Shown: positions 30,909-40,015 of the stretch, in pieces
Numbering within the stretch: the stretch's first letter is position 1
Layout of the letters: each line of letters begins with the position of its first letter
Source: Motacilla alba alba
Taxonomy: Eukaryota > Chordata > Aves > Passeriformes > Motacillidae
Assembly: GCF_015832195.1 (NCBI RefSeq)
Contig: NW_024037374.1
Location: 4,813,331-4,877,330 of the forward strand
Reading direction: 5' to 3'
DNA length: 64,000 nt
The notes under the pieces: generated by a model
Database searches by the model: none
What the model saw: only the letters and a program-made list of their open reading frames with translations
What the model was told of the DNA's origin: nothing
Position numbers and translations under genes: made by a program

Positions 30909-32926
30909 CCGTTTCCCTGGTTGTAGGTGTATCTCGGACCCTGAAAGAAAGGCTGGGGACCTCGGGGGAATCTTGCGGGGGAAGCAGGGTTATAATGTCC
31001 CAGGTAGTGTGGACAGTTCATTTGCACGTGCCCTAATTGGCCGCAGTAAAAGCACCTGATGTTCTGTAAGTTCATCATAGCTTCCCCTACTTCTTTTGTT
31101 ACTGTGGTCATGGTTTCCCCCATTTCCTTAGTTACCGTTGTCATGGCCTCCCCCATGCCTTTAGTAACAACCTTGGTCAGGGTGGTTTCGAGGGAGGAGG
31201 CTCTAGTGCAGGCGTTTACCATGTCGGCGATAGTTGGTTCAGGGTCCTGGGGCAATGCTCTCAGGATCTTTTTTGTTTCTGCATTTGCATTAGACATCAC
31301 CATCTTTATTAACAGTTCCCCTCTCGCGTCCGGGTTGTCAATCTGTCTATCAATTGCCTCCCTCATGCGGTCAACAAATTTAATAAAAGATTCAGTCTCC
31401 TCCTGGCGAATGGAGGCAAAGCTTTGAAGAGGTGTGGAGTCATCCGGCACTTTTAACAGTGCTGCTTTGCCTGCCTGCTTAACGTCTGCTAACAAGTTAA
31501 AAGGTAGCAGTACTTGATCCTCAGGGCGATCGAATTCACCCTCACCCATGAGGGCTTCTAAACCATCGTTGCCATCCCCTAGGAGCTGCTGCAGGTTGTA
31601 TTTATTCACAAGAGGCCGCAGCAGTTTTTTCCAATGTCCCTCCCAGACCATACACTCAGTGGGAGATAACAAGGATGAGGCAATGTATTTGAGGTCGTGG
31701 GGGACAAGGTCATATCCGTTAAACATCAAGTCCAAGACATTTTTAAAATATGGAGAGTTACGTCCATAATCTTTGGCAGCCCTCCTTAAATCCTTCAATT
31801 CCTTGTACGGAATTTGCTCCCACTTCGGTTGATTTCCCCTCCTCACAACAACAGGAGCCGCAAACCTGTCAAGGTCCTTCACTAGGTCCAAGTCCCCCTC
31901 CCTCAAAGCCTCCTTGCGGATCCTCCGCCAGCTGCTACCCGGCCCGGTATCGGAAGAGGAGCAGTTGTCATCCTCCTCCTCCTCCTCCTCGGAGGACGAG
32001 ATAAGAATGCGTGCCTTGCGGTCAGTCGGCAGGGCACGGCGGTGTGATTGTTTGAAAGCCAATATGGCCTTCTTCCGGTCTACGCCACATCCGGTTCCAG
32101 TAGCGTGGGAACCGGAAGCAGTGGGTGGGGTCGGGGGCCGGCGCGAAGGTGGGCTGGAACTACTGTTGGAGGCGTGGTTAGCACCGCCCACAGAGGTCCC
32201 GCCCATAGGTGTGCCCAAGGAGGAGGGAAGGGAGGGTCCCGACGCTGACGTAATCGACGCTATAGGTGGGAGGGGACCCGACGGAAGGGCAGAACCCGAC
32301 GGTTGATGGGCACCCGGAGGGGAGGAGTGGGAGGAGCCGCCATTTCGTGTCCCGTCTCTATGATTTTTATCTCCCGCCACGTGGCGAGCGCCATTTTGAG
32401 AGTTAACGAGTGAACTGGGATCTAAACTGGGGACGGGGGGTTTAGGTGCAGGGCGGCGGGATGAGCCCTGTCCGGGGTGGCCAGTCCCGGGCAAGGAAAG
32501 GGACTGAGTGGGAAGGGGGGTGGCAGGGGGCAGACGGCGACCCTGTGCCGATTGGCAGGATCCAGCGCCCATCCCACTCATAGGGGAAAACGGGTTAGGG
32601 TCGAGGGGGGTGGAAAGCGGGGAAGGAGAACTGGGGTCCCCAAACTCCCTTTTCGCCTTTACGGCGCTGTAAATTAAATCGAAAATAGGAAAATATTTCC
32701 CAACCCGAAAATTCCCCACGACCTGCATCTCATAAATCCTTTTCCCCACATTTCCCCAAAACGAAACTGATTTAATGTTTTCCTGATTAATCTCAGGAAA
32801 ATGTTTGCACAAAAATTTAACAAAAGCCTTTAAATCCCCTTTTTTAAAAGAAATGTTTCCCTCAACCAGGGTAGAAGAAACTTGGAAATATATCCCCTGC
32901 TGAGCCACGGTCAGGCGGTTGCCCAT
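30701..32926 (-). CDS. gag: ERV-B Gag polyprotein
   Basis: 741 codons from ATG 32926. The frame is open 17 codons further up, but this ATG gives MGNRLT, a myristoylation signal expected at the start of Gag. Order: matrix domain (about 1-100); a long proline- and serine-rich linker; an acidic SSSEEEEEEDD stretch near 320; capsid about 355-590 with a major-homology-like region (RQEETESFIKFVDR); three degenerate 12-residue repeats (TTVTKEMGETM type); then one CCHC zinc knuckle (CFYCGQLGHVQMNC) near 624-637. Only one knuckle is seen, where many retroviruses have two. The frame ends at 30701, overlapping pro. No internal stop. Confidence 0.92.
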   Translation of the reverse strand: MGNRLTVAQQGIYFQVSSTLVEGNISFKKGDLKAFVKFLCKHFPEINQENIKSVSFWGNVGKRIYEMQVVGNFRVGKYFPIFDLIYSAVKAKREFGDPSSPSPLSTPLDPNPFSPMSGMGAGSCQSAQGRRLPPATPLPTQSLSLPGTGHPGQGSSRRPAPKPPVPSLDPSSLVNSQNGARHVAGDKNHRDGTRNGGSSHSSPPGAHQPSGSALPSGPLPPIASITSASGPSLPSSLGTPMGGTSVGGANHASNSSSSPPSRRPPTPPTASGSHATGTGCGVDRKKAILAFKQSHRRALPTDRKARILISSSEEEEEEDDNCSSSDTGPGSSWRRIRKEALREGDLDLVKDLDRFAAPVVVRRGNQPKWEQIPYKELKDLRRAAKDYGRNSPYFKNVLDLMFNGYDLVPHDLKYIASSLLSPTECMVWEGHWKKLLRPLVNKYNLQQLLGDGNDGLEALMGEGEFDRPEDQVLLPFNLLADVKQAGKAALLKVPDDSTPLQSFASIRQEETESFIKFVDRMREAIDRQIDNPDARGELLIKMVMSNANAETKKILRALPQDPEPTIADMVNACTRASSLETTLTKVVTKGMGEAMTTVTKEMGETMTTVTKEVGEAMMNLQNIRCFYCGQLGHVQMNCPHYLGHYNPASPARFPRGPQPFFQGPRYTYNQGNGWQSATRPRATTTNGRLPRPALPTIREDEFPTGSSLRLETLTTGSGSSVVPATSATTPGTCSTAVSPSC
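30911..30917 (-). promoter_or_regulatory. Gag-pro -1 frameshift site GGGAAAC
   Basis: On minus, G GGA AAC lies exactly in the gag frame (codons GGA at 30916, AAC at 30913). Slipping by -1 continues into pro. GGGAAAC is the known gag-pro heptamer of Mason-Pfizer monkey virus. The ATG of the pro frame follows by two bases. Confidence 0.9.
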
Positions 32927-33249
32927 GATTTTAAAGTGTGGCTGATAATGTCCCTCCCTCTGAAGAAACCGAAACAATAAAAACCGTCACTCACACTAAT
33001 ATAGCGAGGGTCTTCAGAGGGGCTGGTGGGCTGCTGCCGGTCCCTGGACGTCTGGAAGCTTCCTCGAAGCCGCGGTGGTTACTCAGAGCCAGGGGTTGTC
33101 GGCAGCCCGAGGCAAGCAGCCCTCCAGAAAACGAAGGGGGAGCTAGTCTCGGAGCCGGCACCGAACGGCGCTTGTAATCCAAAAGTCCTCAGGGTCACGG
33201 ATCCGAAGAATTCTGGAGTCGCTCAAAAGGGACTTGGGGGATGCCCAAG
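32927..33249 (-). other. ERV-B leader
   Basis: Untranslated sequence between primer site and gag, expected to carry the packaging signal and major splice donor. Neither was pinned down. Confidence 0.5.
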
Positions 33250-33268
33250 GTCCCTCGTTCGGGCGCCA
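33250..33268 (-). other. ERV-B primer binding site
   Basis: On minus, TGGCGCCCGAACGAGGGAC stands three bases inside the 5' LTR. It matches the tRNA-Lys3-type site except for one extra base after GAAC. Lysine primers are common in betaretroviruses. Confidence 0.75.
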
Positions 33269-33271
33269 AGC

Positions 33272-33765
33272 TGCGGGGGTGTCTTGTCCTTGGGCAGGTC
33301 CCGACAAGTCCCTCGGATGGAATCCTACAGCCAACCTTCCGCCCAAGCCCGAATAGTATCAGTGCCTCACCAGTAAATGACGCGCAGGGGGGCTTCTTTG
33401 CTTGCCAAGTCCGGAGGAGTTTATTTCAGGAAAGGAGTAGAAGGGAGGAGGGGTACAACTCTCCCCGAAGGGCAGCAGAGGCAAAAAAGCCCCGACCTTG
33501 GGAGGGGTCCGGGTATATATTCGAGGGGAGTAAAGGCGGAGATTGAGGAGGAGTTAAGGCGGGTTGACAGGGCACGGACCAACGGGAAAGGGGGAAGGGA
33601 GTGGTTCATGACAGGGGACTAATGGGGGACAGAGGACAACAGAACCTTCTAGAACGAAGGAGTGGGGAGCGGGTGAGTGGCACACTGATTGACAGGTGGG
33701 GACTGCCTCATACACATGCCTCCTCCCAAGGCATCCCCGATGCCTCTCTCAGCCCACCTCCCACA
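33272..33765 (-). mobile_element. ERV-B 5' LTR
   Basis: 494 bp, TG...CA, promoter LTR of the provirus, with TATATA on minus near 33517 and AATAAA near 33425. The outer flank is GGCTAT (33766-33771), which does not match the GAGCGC beside the 3' LTR. Confidence 0.95.
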
Positions 33766-34290
33766 GGCTATCCTTGGACATAGGGATTTTTGGAGGTGGA
33801 ATCTCAGTTTTGGTTGTGGGTGCCTGGAATGGAAGAAGAGTTCTTTCCGTTAGGAAAGCACAGAGCCCCAGTGTTTCAAAGGCAGATGAGAAACAGCCCT
33901 CAGGAAGCCAAGGCCAGCCAGACTTGTCTCCCCTGGCAGCTTTTGTCTGGGATATATCCTTGGAATTCTGGAGGTGGATTCCCAAATTTGCCATGGGGAC
34001 CTGGATGTGAAAGGTGCTTTTTTCCCATAAGAAAGAAAAGCACATGGTCCCAGTGTTTCAAAGGCAGATAAGAGGTGGCTCCTGGCTGGCTTGGCCACCC
34101 AGATCTGTCTGGATTTCATCTGGGAACAATCTTTGCATATATAGAAATTTGGAGAACAATCCAAATTTCAGGCTGTGCTTCAGGGGCTGATGAGCAGTGG
34201 CCCTCGACATGCCAAGGTCAGCTGGACCTGTCAGGTGGCCCCCAGAAGGCCAAGCCAGTCAAACAGTCAAGACCTGTTCCCTGTTCCCTT
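33766..34290 (-). repeat. ~185-bp tandem repeat, minus
   Basis: Nearly three units, reversed relative to the arrays on the left. Confidence 0.85.
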
Positions 34291-34640
34291 GGTTCCATGG
34301 GGCCCCACCGTGTCACAATGGACTCCTTGGTTCTATGGCCCCATAGTTTCATCCTTGACCCTTGGTTTCATAGGGATTCTGAGTTTTACAATGATTGGCA
34401 TGATTCCATGAGGCACCAGAGTGTCATAAGGGTCTCCTTGATTCCATGAGGCACAAGACTGTCACAAGGGTCTCCAAGATTCCATGAGGTTCCATGGTGT
34501 CTCCATGGTGTCCTTGGATCTGCATTGCCGCAATGGCCCCTTGGTTCCATGACTTTCTCCACTGTCAACAATGGATTCTTTGTTCCAACAGGGCCTTGTT
34601 GTGTCACAACAGCTCCTTGGCCCAGTGACATTCCATAGTG
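34290..34640 (-). repeat. 37-bp minisatellite, minus
   Basis: About nine units, matching 63440-63950. Confidence 0.85.
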
Positions 34641-34654
34641 TCATGCATGGAAAA

Positions 34655-34930
34655 TCACGCTATGAAAAGCCAGTGTCCATAAAGGAGACACAGGAGTCCT
34701 GCAACTTTATTCCAATAAAGGGAAAGAGTCCACCAGGGCACACGCCCACGGGGTTTTCTCCCTCGAGGTTCTGGAGGCTGCAGCCTCCTTTTATCCAAAC
34801 TCCAGGCAGCATGTTGCCCTCTTCCTTTCCCCATTGGCCGAGGTACGAGGAAGGTTCAGCCTTCCCAAACCGCCTGTCACATATTCCCCTCCTGAACCTG
34901 TGATTTTACCCCAGAGTTCATAAACTCAAG
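34655..34930 (-). mobile_element. Possible short LTR or LTR fragment
   Basis: On minus a TATA-like GGATAAAAGG (near 34790) is followed by an AATAAAG (near 34717) and an end TTTTCA, the order of an LTR. No target duplication was found. It is absent from the left arm; the third copy (from 63960) starts it before the window ends. Confidence 0.35.
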
Positions 34931-35173
34931 CTGGTGCAGACCCACGTGTCTGTTTCAGGAGCCAAGCTGTCTGGGCTCTGTAATAAAGTTAATGGAGACA
35001 TTAAAACCCATTTCAATGACGTTAACACCAAAACCTTCACCCAACAAATTGTCTGTAATGAATCTTCCCTATCAGTCACAATGGAGTCCTCATTTCCATG
35101 AGTCCTCACAGTGTCACAAGGGCCTGCTTGGTTTCACGAGGTTCCCCAGTGTCACCATGGTGTCCTTGGACCC
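34931..35173. other. Arm segment with a few 37-bp units
   Basis: No gene. Degenerate 37-bp units lie near 35090-35173, ending GACCC, one half of the target duplication of the next LTR. Confidence 0.5.
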
Positions 35174-35828
35174 TGTCTTGGTTTGCAAAGACAGGTGTCT
35201 GCTAAGGAAGGCAGGAGCCTCCCCTGAAACAGAAAAATGTAAACCCCCTCCCTCTTATTTGTTATAAATTTGAAATTAAGGGGCTCTAAGGCAAAAATAT
35301 GGGAGCAGGAATAACAGTTCTTTATTAGGGAGGAAAATAAAAAGATAAAATGAACAATGCAGTAAACCAAAACAACACGGACTGAGTCAGAACACAACCT
35401 GACACCCTGTGGGTCAGGGTGTTGGTAGCAGTCCAATTGGAATTGTGGCTGCAGTCCTCCTGGAGTAGCAGGTGTGGTTCTGTTGGAGCAGGGATGCTGT
35501 AGAAAAGGATGGAGTCTTCCTCAGCAGATCCAGTGGAAGAGGCAGCTGTTCCTCTGGGAATCCTGTGGAGACGCTGTGTGGTATTTCCAGAAACTCAAGA
35601 TGATATCAGGGTAGGAATGCTGGGTTCCTCCCTCTGGGCGGAGCATCTCACAATGGGATGCTGTAGCTCTTGTGGGTCATGCAGTGACATTCAATAGCCT
35701 GTTACCAGCAGATGTCCCCCTGGAGGAAGGATTGGGTGTGGAAGAGATAAGGAAAACTTCCCACTGAACAGAAGACAACTGCCATCCAGATGGCAAATGG
35801 AATACATCTTGCCTTGCAATCCGGGACA
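35174..35828 (-). mobile_element. ERVL-type solo LTR, complete
   Basis: 655 bp, read on minus TGTCCCGG...CAAGACA, flanked by a perfect 5-bp duplication GACCC (35169-35173 and 35829-35833). Five base pairs is usual for ERVL elements. Related to the truncated LTR at 18880 and the one before the gag pseudogene at 52004. Confidence 0.92.
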
Positions 35829-35833
35829 GACCC

Positions 35834-36648
35834 GCATGGTGACAAGTCACCCACGGTTCCATGAGGTTCCCCAGTGTCACCATGGTCGCTGTCAGAGGCT
35901 GGGTGAGATCAATGTCCCGAGACACCTTGGGATGAGCTGTCAATCAGTCACACAGTGGGGACAGCGCTGACCCAGCCCTGATTGCCCGAGCCATCAGAAG
36001 TCCCACCTGGGGGGAGGCCCACAAAGGCCCAGGGGCTTAAAAACACAGAGCAGGGTCTGGACCCTGTCTGTTCGTTCAGGAGTTTTGAACTCACGCCCAT
36101 GCTGGAACCCTTGCAGTTGTAGCAATAAGTGTGTCTGTCTATATCTCTTCTGTCTTTCTGTCTCTCTCGCTTTCTTCTCTTTTTAATCCTCTTTACCTGG
36201 AACATTTTTGGGTAACTTAACACCTTAAGGATTTAAAGGTTTTCAGGTTAAATGAGCTAACTGGGTCAGCCCCTGGTATGGACTCTGCCTTCTCCTGGGG
36301 TGTGTGTCTCAAACAGAGACACTGGAACCCCAGCAGCTGGGAGCCATAGCAGTGTCTATTTCTATAGAGCTTCTGTCTTTCTGTCACTCTCTCTTTGCTC
36401 TCCTTCTAATGCTCTTTCTATGGAACAGTTTTGGGTACCTGAACAACTGAGGTGCTTAAAGGTTTCCAGGCTAAATGGGCCAAGTTAATGAAGTTACAGC
36501 TGTGATAAGTGTTTTATGTTAGACTGGATGTTGGATAAAATCCTTTTCCAAAGTTCCTTGGCTTTTTGTACTTTCCCAATTTTGTGCCATTCTGATTTCT
36601 TGCGAATATCTGGTTGGTGTTGCTCCTGTGCACCAAACTGAGTAAAGG
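35834..36648. other. Arm segment, mirror of 18050-18875
   Basis: Contains the mirrored ~223-bp repeat pair (36150-36480). No gene. Confidence 0.6.
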
Positions 36649-36652
36649 AGCC

Positions 36653-37435
36653 TGTGATAAATAGGTGTGATTAATGCAGACAAAATTGAAACAGTAATTA
36701 ATATTGATACAATAATTAATATTTGGAAATAATAAAACAGTTAAATGTGTAATGCCAAGAAAGAGGAAGGGTTCTCCCCCCCTTTCTCCTGCAGATGTTC
36801 AGAACAGGAAGAAGCAAGAGATAACTATTAGTAAATTTACCTGGAAGAGAGGAGAATTTGGTTGGACTCCGGGAAAATGTTCATTATATGAGATTTATTC
36901 CTTTAACATTGGAACATAATATTGGCTTTTATTATGTTAGCTTTGGCTTATACTATACCAGCTTGGTGTGCATGTGTAATCCAAAAGGTGAAATAAAGGA
37001 CACAAGGAAGAAGAGAGACCTTTCTCCAAGATGACCCCAAAGAGTGGTGCGACCCCCTAAAAGGATGGTGGAGCATGCGTGATGAAGGTGATGATGAGGG
37101 CAGAGATACAAGTGTGACGAATTGAAAATGGGAGAAGATGGTGATGACACACAGCATAAAAGGGGAATTTGGGCAAGACAAGCTTGTATGTGAGATGGCG
37201 GGGCCCAAAAGCCCTGCGCTCCGTGCCCTGCGCGTACCCCAGGCTGTTTTGTTTTGTTTTGTTTTGTGTGCTTATGTGCTATTATCAGAACCAAATTATC
37301 CCTTATTTTAGCCAAATTATATTGTCAATATCTTGAGTGCATTCAATTTTATATGTATTAAGCTACTTAAATAAAATTGCTGTTACATTTAATTTTGTTT
37401 GGTTTTTTGATTGGGAAAGATGGGCAAATATAACA
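36653..37435 (+). mobile_element. Solo LTR with 4-bp target duplication, right arm only
   Basis: 783 bp, TGTGATAAAT...ATATAACA, flanked by AGCC on both sides (36649-36652 and 37436-37439). The left arm has the empty site near 18045-18055. A TATA-like CATAAAAGGG lies near 37155 and AATAAA near 37369, giving plus orientation. A 4-bp duplication fits a class I (gammaretrovirus-like) ERV. It contains a TTTTG microsatellite near 37245-37265. Confidence 0.9.
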
Positions 37436-37439
37436 AGCC

Positions 37440-38013
37440 TTTGGTTGCCCCCAGCATTTGAGTGTTCTGGGGTGCCACAGTCCCGCAGGCTCACAATGGC
37501 CTCTTGTGCCATGAGGCCCCGCTGTGTCACACTGGCCCTCGGCTCCCTGAGGATCTGCAGTGTCCCACGGGTTGATGGCATTGTCCTTGCTGCCCCTCAC
37601 ATCCCCTGCCCCACAAAGAGCCCCGAGCCACCCGTGAGGGACAGGCCCTGCTGGCCCAGGCTGGGCTCAGGGCTTGGCCTTTCTGCTTCCTGCAGCCAAG
37701 CCAGGCCCTGCTCAGCATTGCAGCTCCCTGCTCACAGCCTTGGGCTCCCTGCAGTCCTGGCCTCAAGGATCTGCTCTCAGCAGTCCCTGGGGAGCCTTTG
37801 GCACTCCCTGCCCTCCCTGGGGCCCAGCCGTGCTCCAGGGGACTTGGAGTTTTGCTGCTGACTCCTTGAGCGGCTTCTTCATCCTTCTCTCAGTGCCTGA
37901 GGCTCCTGGACCCAGCCCCAAATCCACCGTGGGGCTGATTAAAGCACAGAAAGCCCTCAGGAGCTCTTGGTCTTCCTTCCATTGTCTTTGAGTCTCCAGG
38001 CCTTGTGCAGTGA
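37440..38013. other. Arm segment, mirror of 17480-18045
   Basis: GC-rich with a few 37-bp-like units near 37490-37575. No gene supported. Confidence 0.6.
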
Positions 38014-38274
38014 TTGGAGTCACTTTGGAGTTCTGTTCAGGAGGGAGATTTCAAAGTGCATCTCATGATTTTTGTTTTAATCCAGGGAATAAGTTTCTAT
38101 TTTCCTGTTCAGAGAGGAGGTGGCAGAAACATTCCCCAAGTGATCTTGATGGTGAATATCTCCTCAGGAGGTCTGGGCATGGAGAAGAATGAGCCCCTTG
38201 CAGGCTGGGCCTGTTTGGACAACCTGCTCCTCACGCCCAGCCTCACCATGTCTGTCATCACCATCTGGGACTGA
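38014..38274 (+). pseudogene. Unidentified short ORF, mirror of 17134-17475
   Basis: 86 codons sharing the MVNISSGGLGMEK and WACLDNLLL blocks with the left-arm copy. It ends earlier through sequence change. Family not recognised. Confidence 0.2.
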
Positions 38275-38850
38275 TATCCCAAAACATCCAAAAATGTTCA
38301 CGTCATTTATTCTATAGTGTTAATATGTAATGAATAAATTCATTTATCATATATATATATTTTTAAAAAATGTTTTTCATTACTTAGTTTTTCTATTTTA
38401 ATAACAAATCTAGACATTTGATCAGCCAAGGAAATTAATGTTCATTGAATCTCAATAACACAATTCCTTTCATGGAATAATTAAGCTTCATTGGTTAATT
38501 ATTCATCCCTCTTTATCATAATTAGCAATATTTCTAGTTAATTTTGTCATTATTTTTTCTTTTTCTCAGACAGGATCAAGGGGGTGCACTTTGGGGTCTC
38601 TGGATACATTCCTGGGGCACATTTGGGGCAGTTTTGGGTCTGGGGAGGGAATTCAGAGAGAACTTGAGGGTCTGGAGGACACTTGGGGCAGCCAGGTGGG
38701 CACTTGGAGGGGCACTCAGGGATGCTGAGGGACAGTTCGGGGTCCGGGGGAGCACTTGGGGGTCCAGGGGGGCCCTTGGAGGTCAGGGAGGGGAATTTGG
38801 GGCCCTTCGGGGTCCGGGCGGGCCCTTGGGGGGCTCGAACGGGGCTCTCT
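38275..38850. other. AT-rich stretch, then G-rich arm end
   Basis: 38300-38560 is AT-rich with a TATATATA run. 38575-38798 is built of G-rich imperfect repeats (GGGGTCC-type). Inverted-repeat similarity stops near 38798. Confidence 0.6.
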
Positions 38851-39545
38851 GGGGCGCGGGGGGTGATGGGAGTTGGAGGCGCGGGTGTGATACGGTTGAA
38901 CGGGGCCGCGGAGCATCACGGGAGTTCGAGGCGCAGCTGCAATGGCTCTCGGCGGGGCGCGGGGCGTGACGGGAGATGAAGTCCCGGCTGGAACATCGCT
39001 GTGCATGCGCCGCGGAGCATGATGGGAGCTGTAGTCCCGGAAGTGGATGGGACGCGGTGTTTGGGGGTCCGGGAAGGCTCTTGGGGGACACTTTTGCGTC
39101 CGAGCCGCGACTTGAAGTCCTCGGGGGAAACGTAAACGATTCGGGCGTCTTTGAGGGGAGCTCGGGGAGCTCCAACGGGGATCTGTAGGGCGCGGGCACG
39201 GCAGGAGTTTTAGGCGCGGGACTGTGTTATGAGGGGCTCTGGGGCCGCGGGGGATGAGAGGAGATGAATTCCCAGAAGTGGCTGTACCGGGCATCTGTGG
39301 GGTTGGGAGCACTCAGGGGATCCGGGGACGCTTTTGGGAGATCCCGAACGGGCGCTGAGGGGCACTGAGGGATCCTGGAGGGCCTGGGGGACACTTATGG
39401 GACAGATGGGGGGCGGATACAGGGGGGGGGCGGTCTGTGGAGCGCGGGGCATGACGGGCGCTGTAGTCCCGGCTCCAATGGCGCTCAATCGGACCGCGGG
39501 GCATGACGGGAGTTGTATGCAAGAACCCAAACATATGTCGCCCGG
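38850..39545 (+). promoter_or_regulatory. CpG-rich block with ZNF143/THAP11-like motif cluster
   Basis: CpG-dense, unlike its surroundings. A motif of the form GCATGATGGGAGCTGTAGTC, the reverse of the known ACTACAnnTCCCA ZNF143/THAP11 (SBS) motif, occurs about eight times with decay: near 38862, 38910, 38961, 39014, 39195, 39250, 39446 and 39498. The best copies are at 39014 and 39446. Such motifs mark bidirectional housekeeping promoters. No gene start could be identified on either side, so this may be a detached or amplified promoter. Confidence 0.6.
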
Positions 39546-39639
39546 CCTAAGCACCGCCCCCAGGCCCTTATCCCGGCGCTGATTGGCTGCGGGCGCTGAT
39601 TGGCGGGAGCCTCAAAAAAAAGGAGGCGGTGGCGGCGGG

Positions 39640-40015
39640 AAGCGCACATTCACCCTCCTCCAGTCCCTCCCAGCACAGCCCAGTTCATCCCCGGTAAAGC
39701 ACAGTACAACGCCAGCGCCCCTCCAGTCCCTGCCAATACACCTGACTTCATTCCCAGTCCCTTCCAGTTCCCCTCAGTCTTTACCAGTGGGTTCCCAGTG
39801 TCCCAAATTTACCCCAGTATAACTCCCAATATCACTTCCAGTATGTCCCAGTGTTTACCCTTGCAGTCCACCCGGATTCCCCCTTACCATTCCTCGTGTT
39901 CCCAGGTTGTCCCAGTCCTCCCCAGTGTCACTCCCAGTATGTCCCAGTGTCTCCCAGTATGTCCCAGTGTTCCCAGTGTTCCCCAGTATGTCCCAGTCCT
40001 GCCCAGTGTTTCCAA
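39640..40015. repeat. CCCAGT-rich minisatellite, unit B
   Basis: Longer version of the array at 1-165, with TCCAGTCCCT- and CCAGTATGTCCCAGT-type units. The first 198 bp lie left of where the window's unit A copy begins. Confidence 0.8.

Larger units (their letters stand above)
25325..33765 (-). mobile_element. ERV-B, near-complete betaretrovirus-like provirus
   Basis: An 8441-bp provirus read on minus: 5' LTR, primer binding site, gag, pro, pol, env, polypurine tract, 3' LTR. Gag, pro and pol lie in three frames joined by two -1 slippery sites, a betaretrovirus arrangement. Env is alpharetrovirus-like. One in-frame stop near the end of pol is the only clear coding lesion. No target duplication flanks it: GAGCGC on one side and GGCTAT on the other. 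A recombinant origin is likely. The long open frames suggest it is young on an evolutionary scale. Confidence 0.95.
33766..38798 (-). repeat. Right arm of the large inverted repeat
   Basis: Reverse complement of 16698-20393, beginning exactly at the end of the ERV-B 5' LTR. Longer than the left arm because of an LTR at 36653 and about 0.7 kb near 34535-35260. The third copy at 62480-64000 runs in the same direction and does include the sequence beyond the ERV-B junction. Confidence 0.9.
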
